Position numbers and translations under genes: made by a program. A stretch of 64,000 bases of DNA from NCBI RefSeq assembly GCF_003387475.1, contig NZ_QUNO01000001.1, positions 930,001 through 994,000 of the forward strand, in the 5' to 3' direction. Shown here one piece after another: positions 8,408 to 17,979 of the stretch (position 1 is the stretch's first letter; every line of letters starts with the position of its first letter). The notes under the pieces are model-generated. The model saw only the letters and a list, made by a program, of their open reading frames with translations. It was not told where the DNA came from and searched no databases. The stretch is from Kutzneria buriramensis (GTDB taxonomy: Bacteria; Actinomycetota; Actinomycetes; Mycobacteriales; Pseudonocardiaceae).

Positions 8408-9571
8408 ATGAGGGTTCTGGTCACCGCCTCGCCCGGCCTCGGGCACATGCTGCCGATGGTGCCGATCTCCTGGGCGCTGCGCGCCGCCGGTCACGACGTG
8501 CTGCTGGCCATGGCCGGTCGCAGCGCCGAGCACGTGCCGATGCTGGCCGCGTCCGGCCTGCACGTCGTCGAGACGCACGGCCACGAGGCGTTCGAGCGGC
8601 TGATGCAGTCCGCGCGCGAGTCGCTGGACGTCGCCCAGATCCAGCAGACGATCAGGGAGGCCGCCCGGTCCGGCAGCTTCGAGAAGCTCACGGGCATCGG
8701 GATGCGGCTGTTCGCGCCGCAGTCCGACGTGGTCGCCGACAACGTCGTGGCGGTCGCCGAGGACTGGCGGCCCGACCTGGTGCTGCACTCGCCGATGGAC
8801 GGCGCCGGCCCGCTCGCCGCGGCCAAGCTCGGCGTGCCGGCGGTGGAGCAGGCGTTCGGCATGTTCAGCCTGGCCGACCGGGTCCCGCAGATGGCCGAGC
8901 TGCTGGCCGACACCTATCGCCGGCACGGCGTGGCCGGCCCGCCCGAGCGCCGCGGCCTGCTCAACGTGGCCCCGCCGAGCATGGGCACGCCGGAGGTCGG
9001 CTGGTCCCTGCGGTACGTGCCGTTCAACGGCGGCGGCCAGCTGCCGGACTGGTTGGTGCGCAAGCCCGAACGCCGGCGCGTGGTCGTCACGCTGGGCACG
9101 GTCGTCCCCGGCTTCGCCGGCCTCGGCTCGTTGCAGTGGCTGGCCGACGTCGCCGGCGGCGTCGACGCCGAATTCGTGGTCACGCTCGGCGACGCGGACG
9201 CCGCGCAGCTCGGCTCGCTGCCGGCCAACGTGCGTCCGGTGCCGTACACGCCGTTGAACGCCCTGCTGGCCACCAGCACTGCGGTGATCCACCACGGCGG
9301 CTCCGGCTCCACCATGACCGCGCTGGCGATGGGCCTGCCGCAGCTGGTCGTGCCGCACGGCGCCGACCAGTTCCACAATGCCCACGAGGTGGCCAAGCGC
9401 GGCGCCGGCTTCGAGATCGACAGCGACGGGGCCGGCATCGGCGCGGACGACCTCGACCGGCTGCTGAACGACACCTCGCTGGCCGCGACGGCCGCCGAGG
9501 TCAAGGCCGAGATCGCCGCCCAGCCGGCGCCGGCCGCACTCGTGTCCCGACTCGTCGAACTGGTGGGCTGA
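8408..9571 (+). CDS. GT1-family glycosyltransferase, copy 1
   Basis: A 387-residue GT-B fold enzyme. The N-terminus MRVLVTASPGLGHMLPM and the C-terminal donor-binding region HHGGSGSTMTALAMGLPQLVVPHGADQF are those of the macrolide/glycopeptide-type (EryCIII/GtfA-like) glycosyltransferases that transfer a sugar from an NDP-sugar to a small-molecule acceptor in the cytosol. The start is the ATG after GGGGGTACCG. First of three tandem paralogues; 5 nt separate it from copy 2. No aglycone or deoxysugar genes are adjacent, so the acceptor is unknown. Confidence 0.9.
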   Translation: MRVLVTASPGLGHMLPMVPISWALRAAGHDVLLAMAGRSAEHVPMLAASGLHVVETHGHEAFERLMQSARESLDVAQIQQTIREAARSGSFEKLTGIGMRLFAPQSDVVADNVVAVAEDWRPDLVLHSPMDGAGPLAAAKLGVPAVEQAFGMFSLADRVPQMAELLADTYRRHGVAGPPERRGLLNVAPPSMGTPEVGWSLRYVPFNGGGQLPDWLVRKPERRRVVVTLGTVVPGFAGLGSLQWLADVAGGVDAEFVVTLGDADAAQLGSLPANVRPVPYTPLNALLATSTAVIHHGGSGSTMTALAMGLPQLVVPHGADQFHNAHEVAKRGAGFEIDSDGAGIGADDLDRLLNDTSLAATAAEVKAEIAAQPAPAALVSRLVELVG

Positions 9572-9576
9572 TCCTC

Positions 9577-10728
9577 ATGCGCGTGCTCGTCACTGCCCTG
9601 GCCGGACACGGCCATCTCTTCCCGCTCGTCACGACGGCGTGGGCGCTGCGCTCCGCCGGCCACGACGTCCTGTTCGCCACCGCCGGCGACATGACTGCCG
9701 TGCAGGGCACCGGCCTGCACTCCTACGACGTGGCGCCCGGCCTGGACATGCGCTCGCTGGTCGGCGACAACGCCGGCGACGCGTTCCGCAGCTCCACCCG
9801 CGGCCAGGGGTTCGATCCCGATCCGGCCAAGCTGCGCGAGCACCCGGCGTTCCGGCTGTTCAACGGCCTGGCCGAGGGCATGGTGGACGGCCTGGTCGGG
9901 CTGGCCCGGGACTGGCGGCCGGACGTCGTCGTCTACGAGGCGATGAACCTGATCGGACTGATCGCGGCGGACGCCGTCGGCGCGGGCACGGTGTCGCACT
10001 CGATCGGCGTCGCGCACAACCGCGCCATGATGGCCATGTTCGGCAGCATGCAGGTGGAGATCTTCCAGCGCTACGGCATGACCGCCATCCCGGACCCGGA
10101 CGTGCACCTGGACGTCGCGCCGCCGAGCATGAAGCCGGAGCCGGACGGCTGGCTGATGCGGTACGTGCCGTACAACGGCGGCGGGCAGCTGCCGGGCTGG
10201 CTGACCGGCCGGCCGGAGCGGCCGCGGATCACCGTCACGCTGGGCACGGTCGCGCCGATGCTGACCGGCGTCGGGCCGGTGCAGCGGGTCGCCGCGGCGG
10301 CGGAGAAGATCGACGCCGAGTTCGTGATCGCGATCGGCGCCACCGCCGACACCTCGTCGCTGACGGACCTGCCGGACAACGTGCGGCTGGCCGGCTACGT
10401 GCCGCTCGGCCCGCTGCTGGCCAGCAGCACCGCGGTGATCCACCACGGCGGCGCGGGCACCACGCTGACCGCGCTGGACGCCGGTGTGCCGCAGATCGTG
10501 GTGCCGCAGGGCGCGGACGGCCCGGTCAACGCCGCCGCGGTGGCCGACGCCGGCTGCGGCCTGAACGTCACCGACGACCAGTTGGACGCCCAGCTGATCG
10601 AGCGGCTGCTGACCGAGGACTCGCTGCGCGTCGCCGCGGAGCGGATCCGGGCCGAGATGCACGCCATGCCGTCGCCGATCGAGGTGGCCGACCGGCTCGG
10701 TAAGAATTTCGGTGGACAGAAGTCTTAG
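9577..10728 (+). CDS. GT1-family glycosyltransferase, copy 2
   Basis: A paralogue of 383 residues with the same N-terminal motif (MRVLVTALAGHGHLFPL) and donor-site motif HHGGAGTTLTALDAGVPQIVVPQGADGPVNA. The segment RYVPYNGGGQLPGWLTGRPERPRITVTLGT, which joins the two Rossmann-like halves, is nearly shared with copies 1 and 3. It probably arose by tandem duplication. The ATG lies 5 nt after the copy 1 stop, indicating one transcript. Confidence 0.9.
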   Translation: MRVLVTALAGHGHLFPLVTTAWALRSAGHDVLFATAGDMTAVQGTGLHSYDVAPGLDMRSLVGDNAGDAFRSSTRGQGFDPDPAKLREHPAFRLFNGLAEGMVDGLVGLARDWRPDVVVYEAMNLIGLIAADAVGAGTVSHSIGVAHNRAMMAMFGSMQVEIFQRYGMTAIPDPDVHLDVAPPSMKPEPDGWLMRYVPYNGGGQLPGWLTGRPERPRITVTLGTVAPMLTGVGPVQRVAAAAEKIDAEFVIAIGATADTSSLTDLPDNVRLAGYVPLGPLLASSTAVIHHGGAGTTLTALDAGVPQIVVPQGADGPVNAAAVADAGCGLNVTDDQLDAQLIERLLTEDSLRVAAERIRAEMHAMPSPIEVADRLGKNFGGQKS

Positions 10729-10741
10729 CAAGCGAGTTAAA

Positions 10742-10770
10742 TGACGGGATCTGAGGGAGGGAACCCGTCA
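10742..10770 (+). promoter_or_regulatory. Hairpin placing the ribosome-binding site in its loop
   Basis: TGACGGG (10742-10748) pairs with CCCGTCA (10764-10770), whose last base is the first base of the ATG start codon of glycosyltransferase copy 3. The purine-rich site GAGGGAGGG lies in the loop. The structure could tune translation of copy 3 relative to copies 1 and 2. Confidence 0.4.
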
Positions 10771-11912
10771 TGCGCATTCTGATCACCACGTCCCCGGGGC
10801 TGGGACACATCCTGCCGACCATCTCGTTCGCCCACGCGGCCCGCGCCGCCGGTCACGACGTGCTCTACGCGACCGGCGGCTCGGTGAACGCGATCTCCGA
10901 GGCCGGCCTCCAGGTCGTCGACGCCTCGCCGGACACCGACTACGCGCAGATCTTCATGGGCGCCGGCGCGAAACTGCGCGAGCAGATGCAGGCCGCGCAG
11001 GACGACGTGCAGCGGACCATGGAGCTCGGGCTGAAGCTGTTCGCGAAGGTGTCCGAGCCGACACTCGACAGCGTGGTGCGGGTTGCCGAGAAGTGGCAGC
11101 CGGACGTCATCGTGCACACCCCGCTCCAGGCCGCCGGCCAGCTCGCCGCCGGCAAGCTCGGCGTGCCGCTGGTGTCGGTGCAGCTCGCCATGGGACCGGA
11201 CCGCATGTTCACGGGCCATGAGCAGATCACCCGCGACGAGCTGCGCGAGTACTTCGACCGTCACGGCGTCGCTTCGGTGCCGAACACGGCGGCGCTGCTC
11301 AGCGTCACGCCGCCGAGCGTGCGGGGGACGGGCGAGGTCCCCGACACCGTCTGGCCGATGCGGTACGTGCCGTACAACGGCGGCTCGGTGGTGCCGGAGT
11401 GGTTGCTGGACAAGCCGGAACGCCGCCGGGTGCTGATCACCCTGGGCACCGTCGTGCCGCACTTCGGGCTCGGCATGCTGGAGCCGGTCGTGGCCGCCGC
11501 GAGCAAGGTGGACGCGGAGTTCGTGCTGGCGCTGGGGAATGTGGACCTGTCGGCGCTGGGGGAGCTGCCGGAAAACGTCCGGGCCGTCGGCTACCTGCCG
11601 CTCGGCGTGCTGCTTTCCTCTTGTGACGCGGCGATCCACCACGGTGGCGCCGGCACCACGATGACCATTGTGGACGCCGGCATCCCGCAGATCGTTGTGC
11701 CGCAAGGGGCGGACCAGTTCCTCAATGCGGACACCGTGCAGGAGAACGGCGTCGGGCAGCGGGCCACGGTCGGCGATGTGGACGTGGCGCTGATCGAGCG
11801 GCTGCTGGGGGACGCCGACTGGCGTGCGAATGCCCTGCGGATGCGCGACGAGCTGCGTGCCATGCCGTCCCCGGTCGAGGTCGTCGAACGCCTCGCCGGC
11901 TTCGTCGGCTGA
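10770..11912 (+). CDS. GT1-family glycosyltransferase, copy 3
   Basis: A 380-residue paralogue with MRILITTSPGLGHILPT at the N-terminus and HHGGAGTTMTIVDAGIPQIVVPQGADQF at the donor site. A strong GGAGGG site precedes the ATG. It ends the tandem array and is followed by a family A palindrome separating it from the convergent S53 protease. The last third uses slightly fewer G/C third positions than the other two copies, but the gene looks intact. Confidence 0.9.
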   Translation: MRILITTSPGLGHILPTISFAHAARAAGHDVLYATGGSVNAISEAGLQVVDASPDTDYAQIFMGAGAKLREQMQAAQDDVQRTMELGLKLFAKVSEPTLDSVVRVAEKWQPDVIVHTPLQAAGQLAAGKLGVPLVSVQLAMGPDRMFTGHEQITRDELREYFDRHGVASVPNTAALLSVTPPSVRGTGEVPDTVWPMRYVPYNGGSVVPEWLLDKPERRRVLITLGTVVPHFGLGMLEPVVAAASKVDAEFVLALGNVDLSALGELPENVRAVGYLPLGVLLSSCDAAIHHGGAGTTMTIVDAGIPQIVVPQGADQFLNADTVQENGVGQRATVGDVDVALIERLLGDADWRANALRMRDELRAMPSPVEVVERLAGFVG

Positions 11913-11924
11913 CACCAGGTTTAT

Positions 11925-11977
11925 GCAGGGAAGGACGCCTTACCCTCGTTGAGTGAGGGTAAGGCGTCCTTCCCTGC
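11925..11977. terminator. Family A palindrome between convergent genes (bidirectional terminator)
   Basis: Exact 23-bp arms (11925-11947 and 11955-11977) surround the loop GTTGAGT. The core is AAGGACGCCTTACCC. It lies 12 nt after the glycosyltransferase stop and 6 nt before the stop of the opposing protease gene, so it can end both transcripts. Confidence 0.8.
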
Positions 11978-11983
11978 GTTAGG

Positions 11984-13579
11984 TCAGCCCTTGAGGGCGG
12001 CGGCGAGCTTGGCGCCGTCGTAGGAGCCCCAGCCGGTGACCTGGTCGTAGCCGGTGCCGGCCTTGAAGGTGCCGTTGCTGCCGGACGTCACGTCGTGGAA
12101 GCCGGTGCCCTTCAGGCCGTACAGCGCCTGGTTGGCCGCGCCGAGCTTGGTGCCGATGAGCGCGGCGAGGCCGGCCCACATCGGGGCGGCGCAGCTGGTG
12201 CCGCCGTAGACCTGCCAGGCGCCGGCGGAGTAGATGGCGTAGCCGCTGTTCGGGTCGGCGTCGGCCGACACGTCCGGCACGGTGCGCTTGCCGCCGACGC
12301 CGGCCTGCCAGCTCGGCGTGTCGAACACCGTGGAGGTGCCGCCGCCGGAACCGCTCCACGCGGTCTCCGAGCCGTAGGCGTTGCCGCTGACGGTCAGGTG
12401 CGTGCCGCCGACACCGGTCACGTTCGGGTCGGAGGCGGGGTAGTCGACGGCGTCCACGCCGGACCCGGTCTGGCTGCGGGTGCAGTCCTTGGAGCCGTCG
12501 TCACCGGAGGCGGAGAAGAAGCTGATGCCCTCGGCGGTCGCCTGCTTGATCGCGTTGCTGGTGCTGGTGATCGCCGACTGCGTGGTGTCCGGCTCGCACG
12601 AGCCCCAGGAGATCGACACCACCGACACCTTGTTGTCGCTGGCGATCTGGTTGGCCATGTCGATCTCGCCCTGGTCGCTGTTGGGCGCCTCGTACACGTA
12701 GGTCGACGCGGCCGGGGCCATCGCCTGCACGATCTCGATGTCCAGCTCGACTTCGCCCTGGCCCTGGCCCGGCTGCGAGTCGTAGTTGGCGTTGTCCACC
12801 GAAACGGTCTTCGGCGCCGACGAGCTCAGCGAGAACTGCTTGTCGTACGTGGAGATGTTGGACGCCTGGTAGCCATCGAACTCCCACAGCGCCACCGACT
12901 GGCCGGAACCGGTGCCGAGCGAGCCGGTGTCGTACGCGCCGCGCAGCTGCGTCGGGTTGTAGCCGGACGGCGCGTTCGGCTTGCGCTTGTTGGTGTTGTT
13001 GGTGTGCTTGACGGCGTGGTTGTCCAGGCCGACGACGCCCTGCACCACGGCGGCGACGTTCGCCGGCAGCTGCGGCGCGCTGTCGTTGGCGTAGAAGTCG
13101 CGGTGCTGCGCGGTGTCGGTGTAGCGGCCCATCGAGGTGCCGAACGCCGTCTGGAGCTGCGCTGCGGTGCCGTCGACCGTGACGACCTGGCGGTTGGCGC
13201 TGACCTTGTCGACGGTCAGGCCCTGGGAGCGCAGGTAGGTGGACACACTGTCCACGGAAGACTGGGTGGGCGCGAACCGGTCGTTGAACTGCGCGGTGGT
13301 GAGGAACTTGCCGTGGTTCGGCGAGTGAGGGTTGCTCGCGTCGGCGATGAACTTGTCCAGTTCGCTGCTGTTGCGCAGCTTGAGCGCCACCGACACCGAC
13401 ATCTTCGTGTTGGCGTCGAGCGCGCCGTCGCGCTGGCTGTGCGCGAGCGCCGGAGATGTGTTGTCGGGAACGGAAACCAGCGGCTGAGTCGCCGCGGCGG
13501 CGGAACCGGCCAGGGCCGCCGCGGCGATCAGGGGCAGGGGCGCCGCGGCGAGCGCGAGTGCGCGGAGACGTCGTGACAT
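11984..13579 (-). CDS. Secreted S53 family peptidase (sedolisin/kumamolisin-like)
   Basis: A 531-residue preproenzyme. Residues 1-30 are a signal peptide (MSRRLRALALAAAPLPLIAA). Residues about 40-190 match the pro-kumamolisin activation domain (FLTTAQFNDRFAPT). The catalytic domain follows, with the Glu/Asp pair in GEVELDIEIVQAMAP, the oxyanion-region segment SISWGSCE, and the nucleophile serine in GGTSCAAPMWAGL. The C-terminal FHDVTSGSNG...GYDQVTGWGS forms the calcium site of the family. It should act outside the cell as an acid-stable serine-carboxyl protease on proteins or peptides. Confidence 0.93.
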   Translation of the reverse strand: MSRRLRALALAAAPLPLIAAAALAGSAAAATQPLVSVPDNTSPALAHSQRDGALDANTKMSVSVALKLRNSSELDKFIADASNPHSPNHGKFLTTAQFNDRFAPTQSSVDSVSTYLRSQGLTVDKVSANRQVVTVDGTAAQLQTAFGTSMGRYTDTAQHRDFYANDSAPQLPANVAAVVQGVVGLDNHAVKHTNNTNKRKPNAPSGYNPTQLRGAYDTGSLGTGSGQSVALWEFDGYQASNISTYDKQFSLSSSAPKTVSVDNANYDSQPGQGQGEVELDIEIVQAMAPAASTYVYEAPNSDQGEIDMANQIASDNKVSVVSISWGSCEPDTTQSAITSTSNAIKQATAEGISFFSASGDDGSKDCTRSQTGSGVDAVDYPASDPNVTGVGGTHLTVSGNAYGSETAWSGSGGGTSTVFDTPSWQAGVGGKRTVPDVSADADPNSGYAIYSAGAWQVYGGTSCAAPMWAGLAALIGTKLGAANQALYGLKGTGFHDVTSGSNGTFKAGTGYDQVTGWGSYDGAKLAAALKG

Positions 13580-13699
13580 TCGGTGACTCCTTGGTGCGAG
13601 GCAGGGTTCGTACCCAAGTGGTCACCGACGGTAGACGTGTAACGCTTTCGAGGGAAGCGACGATGTGAGGGGTTCTTCAACAGTCCATCAACAGACGAC

Positions 13700-13730
13700 A
13701 GGTCGGCCGCGCTGTTCGCGCGACCGACCT
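13700..13730 (-). terminator. Terminator-like hairpin after ald
   Basis: AGGTCGGCCGCG (13700-13711) pairs with CGCGACCGACCT (13719-13730) with one mismatch. On the minus strand it lies 24 nt past the alanine dehydrogenase stop and upstream of the S53 gene start, separating the two transcripts. The stretch 13580-13699 should hold the protease promoter; no gene is seen in it. Confidence 0.5.
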
Positions 13731-13753
13731 GTTCCCGGAATGCCGAGCCTGGC

Positions 13754-14872
13754 TCAGATGTTCACCACGTCGCTCAGCGGGGTGTGCGGGAGCCCGTGCG
13801 CGACCGCGACGGGCTCGTTGACCAGCTGGCCGGCGTGCACGTTCAGCCCCAGCGCCAGCGCCTTGTCGGCGTGCAGCGCCTGCTCCCAGCCCTTGTCGGC
13901 CAGCGCGACCGCGTAGGGCAGCGTCACGTTGGTCAGCGCGTAGGTGGAGGTGTTCGGCACCGCGCCCGGCATGTTGGCCACGCAGTAGAAGACCGAGTTG
14001 TGCACGCGGTAGGTCGGGTCGTCGTGCGTGGTCGGCCGCGAGTCCTCGAAGCAGCCGCCCTGGTCGATGGAGATGTCCACCAGCACCGAGCCCGGCTTCA
14101 TCCGCGACACCAGCTCGTTGCTGACCAGCTTCGGCGCCTTCGCGCCGGCCACCAGCACCGCGCCGATCACCAGGTCGGCCTCCAGCACGGCCTGCTCCAG
14201 GGCGTACCGGTTGGAGGTGACGGTGCGGATCCGGCCGTGGAACTCGTGGTCGATCTGACGCAGCCGGTCCACGTTGGTGTCCAGGATCTCCACGTCGGAG
14301 CCCATGCCGGCGGCGATCGTCGCCGCGTTCACGCCGGCCACGCCGCCGCCGAGCACGACCACGCGGGCCGGCCGGACGCCGGGCACGCCGCCGGGCAGCA
14401 CGCCGCGGCCGCCGGAGGGGCGCATCAGGGAGTAGGCGCCGACCTGGGCGGACAGCCGGCCGGCGACCTCGGACATCGGGGCCAGCAGCGGCAGCGCGCC
14501 GTTCGCGGTCTGCACCGTCTCGTACGCGATCGCGGTGTTGCCGGACGCGATGAGCGCGTCGGTGAGCGGCCGGTCGGCGGCCAGGTGCAGGTAGGTGAAC
14601 AGGGTCTGGCCGGCACGCAGCTTGCCGTACTCCGAGGCGATCGGCTCCTTGACCTTGAGCACCAGTTCGCCCTCGGCCCACACGTCGTCGGCGGTGGCCA
14701 GCACCTTGGCGCCCGCGGCCAGGTAGTCCTCGTCCGGGATGGAGGAGCCGACACCGGCCCCGGCCTGCACGAACACGTCGTGGCCACGGGTGACCAACTC
14801 GTGCGCGCCGGCCGGGGTCAGCGCGACGCGGTACTCGTGGTTCTTGATCTCGCGGGGGACGGCGATCCGCAC
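13754..14872 (-). CDS. ald: Alanine dehydrogenase
   Basis: NAD-dependent L-alanine dehydrogenase, interconverting alanine with pyruvate and ammonia in the cytosol. The N-terminus [20 protein letters not shown], the catalytic His in FTYLHLA and the Rossmann [13 protein letters not shown] are family hallmarks, as is [19 protein letters not shown]. The frame is open to 14917, but the GTG at 14872 has an AAAGGA site 8 nt upstream and gives 372 residues, the family's usual size. No regulator gene of the AldR type is next to it. Confidence 0.94.
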   Translation of the reverse strand: MRIAVPREIKNHEYRVALTPAGAHELVTRGHDVFVQAGAGVGSSIPDEDYLAAGAKVLATADDVWAEGELVLKVKEPIASEYGKLRAGQTLFTYLHLAADRPLTDALIASGNTAIAYETVQTANGALPLLAPMSEVAGRLSAQVGAYSLMRPSGGRGVLPGGVPGVRPARVVVLGGGVAGVNAATIAAGMGSDVEILDTNVDRLRQIDHEFHGRIRTVTSNRYALEQAVLEADLVIGAVLVAGAKAPKLVSNELVSRMKPGSVLVDISIDQGGCFEDSRPTTHDDPTYRVHNSVFYCVANMPGAVPNTSTYALTNVTLPYAVALADKGWEQALHADKALALGLNVHAGQLVNEPVAVAHGLPHTPLSDVVNI

Positions 14873-15016
14873 GATGTCGGTCCTTTCCGGGCGCACGGCT
14901 GGTGTGTCGTCTCCCACGGTGGGCTACGCCAACCCGGGGTGTCATCGTGCGCCCGGAAGCATCGAACGACCGCCCCGTTGTGCTCGGGGCACAAAACGGG
15001 GTGAGGTCTAGACCTG

Positions 15017-15457
15017 TCAGCTGTTCAGGCTGGAGCCCGGCCGGAAGATCATCACCACCGTGACGGCGACCCAGAGCAGGTTGAACAGGCCGGTGTACAT
15101 CGCCAGCTGGGTGCTCGGCGCCGGCTTCCCCTCCAGCACGCGCTGCTGGTAGGGCAGCACCAGCAGGCCGAGCACCAGCGCGGCGACGCCGGTCAGCACG
15201 ATCGAGATGATGATCCACAGGTTGCCGGTGACGCCCATGATGCCGGCGGTGGCGAAGCCGAAGAACGGCACCGCGATCGCCACCAGCGCGTACACCTTGC
15301 AGATCCGGTTGAGCAGCCGCAGAGTGGCCATGTCGGCATCGTCTCCGCTGGTCAGGGCCTTGCGGGCGGCGGGCGGGAACATGCTCGCGGCCACCGCGAC
15401 CGGCCCGATGGCGACGATCACGGCGATGATGTGGATGGTGAGCAGGATCTTGGTCAC
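15017..15457 (-). CDS. Small integral membrane protein (DUF2269-like)
   Basis: 146 residues with four hydrophobic segments: an N-terminal helix [24 protein letters not shown], then [45 protein letters not shown] and the C-terminal [15 protein letters not shown]. The order and size resemble DUF2269 proteins, recalled from family knowledge. The GTG start is supported by GAGGAAG 7 nt upstream. It lies upstream of ald on the same strand with a gap of about 145 nt, and divergent from the GlxA-type regulator. Function unknown. Confidence 0.72.
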   Translation of the reverse strand: MTKILLTIHIIAVIVAIGPVAVAASMFPPAARKALTSGDDADMATLRLLNRICKVYALVAIAVPFFGFATAGIMGVTGNLWIIISIVLTGVAALVLGLLVLPYQQRVLEGKPAPSTQLAMYTGLFNLLWVAVTVVMIFRPGSSLNS

Positions 15458-15578
15458 GGCGCTGCTTCCTCCCTGTGGGCGCGCTCTGCGCGTCACTCAT
15501 TCAGCCTCATCATTCGCCTGCTGAGACAGTGGCTGGATCGCCAGGGTGCAACGGATTCCCGCCAGCTACCGTGGCGGC

Positions 15579-16505
15579 ATGCACACCGTCGCCGTGCTCG
15601 CCCTGCCCGGGGTCATCCCGTTCGATCTGGCCACGCCGATCGAGGTCTTCCGACGCACCCCCGGCTACCGCGTGCGGATCTGCGGCTCCGAGCCGGAGAT
15701 CGACGCCGGCCTGTTCACGGTCCGTGTCCACTGGGGCCTCGATGCCCTGATCGAGGCGGACACGGTCATCCTTCCGGGTACCGAGTCCTTCGACGTGCCG
15801 GAGGCCGTCGTCGAGGCGCTGCGGGCGGCGGCCGCGCGAGGCGTTCGGATCGCGTCGATCTGTTCGGGGGCGTTCATCCTCGCCGCGACGGGTCTGTTGG
15901 ACGGCCTGCGCGCGACCACGCACTGGGTCGCCGCCGCCGCGCTCGCCGAACGCTATCCGCTGGTCGACGTCGATCCGGACGTGCTGTACGTGGACAACGG
16001 CCAGTTCCTGACCTCGGCCGGCGCGGCCGCCGGGCTCGACCTGTGTCTGCACCTCATCCGTCGCGACTACGGCTCCGCTGCCGCCGCCGACGCCGCGCGG
16101 CTGTCGGTGATGCCGCTGGAGCGGGACGGCGGCCAGGCGCAGTTCATCGTGCACGACCTGCCGCCGGTGCCGCGGGGCACCGAGCTGGAGAAGTTGTTGG
16201 CGTGGATGGAAGAGAACTCCGTCCGCGACCTGACATTGGACGAGATCGCCGCGCAGGCCGGCATGAGCACCCGCACGCTGAACCGGCGATTCCGGGAGCA
16301 GACCGGGACTTCGCCGCTGCGGTGGCTGCACCGCGCGCGGGTCCGCCGCGCGCAGCACCTGTTGGAGGCGACGGGCGAACCGGTGGAGCGGATCGCGGCG
16401 CGCACCGGATTCGGCTCCCCGACGGCGTTTCGCGAGCACTTCAAGCGGATCGTCGGCACGAGTCCGCAGGCCTACCGGAACGCGTTCACGCCCACTTCAG
16501 CGTGA
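15579..16505 (+). CDS. GlxA-family AraC-type transcriptional regulator
   Basis: 308 residues. The N-terminal half is a DJ-1/PfpI-like domain (MHTVAVLALPGVIPFDLATPIEVF) with the elbow cysteine in SICSGAF. The C-terminal 95 residues hold two AraC HTH units (LTLDEIAAQAGMSTRTLNRRFREQTGTSP and VERIAARTGFGSPTAFREHFKR). Proteins of this build sense amino-acid-derived or amide signals and activate neighbouring genes; the divergent DUF2269-like gene is the obvious candidate target. Its 3' end overlaps the convergent PucR gene by 20 nt. Confidence 0.92.
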   Translation: MHTVAVLALPGVIPFDLATPIEVFRRTPGYRVRICGSEPEIDAGLFTVRVHWGLDALIEADTVILPGTESFDVPEAVVEALRAAAARGVRIASICSGAFILAATGLLDGLRATTHWVAAAALAERYPLVDVDPDVLYVDNGQFLTSAGAAAGLDLCLHLIRRDYGSAAAADAARLSVMPLERDGGQAQFIVHDLPPVPRGTELEKLLAWMEENSVRDLTLDEIAAQAGMSTRTLNRRFREQTGTSPLRWLHRARVRRAQHLLEATGEPVERIAARTGFGSPTAFREHFKRIVGTSPQAYRNAFTPTSA

Positions 16506-17979
16506 CCAGCTGCACCAGCAGCGCGAGCCGCACATCGGGATCGTCCAGGTCGACCAGCTCGCCGATCTTCTTCATCCGGTACCGGAAGGTGTTCGGGTGG
16601 ATCCGCAGCGCCCGGCTCGCGGCGCGGGGATCGCCGGGGTGCCGCAGCCACTCGAACAACGTGTCCAGGTCCATGTCCTTCAGCTGTGCCAGCGGTCCGA
16701 GCTCGCCCACCCCGGACGCCTTGGAGGCGGCGGCGACGCGGTGCAGCACCAGCGCCGACCAGACCTCCTCGTAGTTGGCGAGCTTGCGCGCGACGAGCCC
16801 GGTTCGCAGCAGCGCCAACGTTTCGTCGGCCTGCGACCGGGACAGTGGGAGGTCGGCCAGCTCGACCGGGCTGCCGGCGGCGACGAGCGGCTCGCCGGTG
16901 GCGAGCACCTCTCGTAGCGGCGCCCAGCCCTTGTCCGGGACCACGGCGTAGAGGACGCCGTGCAGGTCGGCGACCGCCGGTCGGCGGCCCACACCCCGGG
17001 TCATCCGCTCCCAGAGCGCGAGGCGGACGCCCTCCGCGTCCTCGGCGTCCTCGCTGGACGCGTCGATCGCGATCACCCGATGGGGTTGCTCGTCGAGCCC
17101 CAGCTCCGCCGCCGCGGCCCGGCTGCCGGTGGAACCGGCCAACACCGCCCGCACGAGCTCGGCCGAGCGCATCCGCTCGGCGTCCACCCGGGCCCGGCGG
17201 CGCAGCAGGTGCAGCGCGACGACCGGGCCGGTGTCGGCGAAGGCGGCCGACCGCTCGTCGGTGACCTCGCCGTCGACCACCGCCCACATCGAGCCCAGCA
17301 GCTCGCCGCCCATCCGGATCGGCACGATCAGCCGCGGCAGCGTGCCGTCCTTCTGCGCCGGCACGAAGATCACCGACCGGCCCTTGCTGAGCTGCCGGAA
17401 CACGCCCCGGCTGCGGAACCTGGCCAGCACGTCGTCCGGCACCCGGCGGCCCATGATCGTGGACACCCGGGCCGGGTCGGTGCGGTCCTGCCGCGAGGAG
17501 TAGGCCAGCACCCGGGAGTTCGCGTCCTCGATCGTCACCGGCGCGTCGATCACCGCCGCCACGGCGTCGGCCAGCCGGAACAGGTCGCCGAACTGCTCGA
17601 CGTCGCCGTCGGACTCGTCGTCGGCGGCCGCGTCGAGGACGGCTCGCAGCAGCCAGACCAGTTGCGCCCAGGCGGCTTCCTGCCGTACCTCGACGACGGC
17701 GATCTCCGCCTCCGTGGCCGCCTTCAGCACCTCGATGTCGCCGGCCTGCGGCTGCTTGAGCAGCACACCGGCGGCGCCCCTGGAGTGCCGGACCAGGTCG
17801 ACCGCGTCCTTCCGGCCGCCGACCGCCACGCCCAGCACCAGGTCGCCGGCCGCGATCACGTTGCGGCGGCCCGGCTCGGCGATCACCACGTCGGTGACGC
17901 TGTGCGGGGCCGCCGCCGCGTGCACGGCGCGCAGCATCGTCGGCCCCACCCGGTCGACGACGCCCTGCACGGTCACCAT
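16486..17979 (-). CDS. PucR-family transcriptional regulator
   Basis: A 497-residue protein starting MVTVQGVVDRVG. A purine-catabolism-regulator-like N-terminal domain (about 5-130) precedes a middle GAF/GGDEF-like part (about 140-400). The C-terminal PucR HTH (LFEWLRHPGDPRAASRALRIHPNTFRYRMKKI) is diagnostic. Members control purine, amino acid or nitrogen catabolism. The frame runs open to 18327, but the upstream part has no family similarity. Its stop lies inside the GlxA-type gene on the other strand. Confidence 0.9.
   Translation of the reverse strand: MVTVQGVVDRVGPTMLRAVHAAAAPHSVTDVVIAEPGRRNVIAAGDLVLGVAVGGRKDAVDLVRHSRGAAGVLLKQPQAGDIEVLKAATEAEIAVVEVRQEAAWAQLVWLLRAVLDAAADDESDGDVEQFGDLFRLADAVAAVIDAPVTIEDANSRVLAYSSRQDRTDPARVSTIMGRRVPDDVLARFRSRGVFRQLSKGRSVIFVPAQKDGTLPRLIVPIRMGGELLGSMWAVVDGEVTDERSAAFADTGPVVALHLLRRRARVDAERMRSAELVRAVLAGSTGSRAAAAELGLDEQPHRVIAIDASSEDAEDAEGVRLALWERMTRGVGRRPAVADLHGVLYAVVPDKGWAPLREVLATGEPLVAAGSPVELADLPLSRSQADETLALLRTGLVARKLANYEEVWSALVLHRVAAASKASGVGELGPLAQLKDMDLDTLFEWLRHPGDPRAASRALRIHPNTFRYRMKKIGELVDLDDPDVRLALLVQLVTLKWA

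Noticed and set aside
8408-11912. Natural-product biosynthetic cluster around the glycosyltransferases
   Set aside because: Flanking genes are an ABC transporter operon, small unknowns and a protease; no scaffold or sugar biosynthesis genes.
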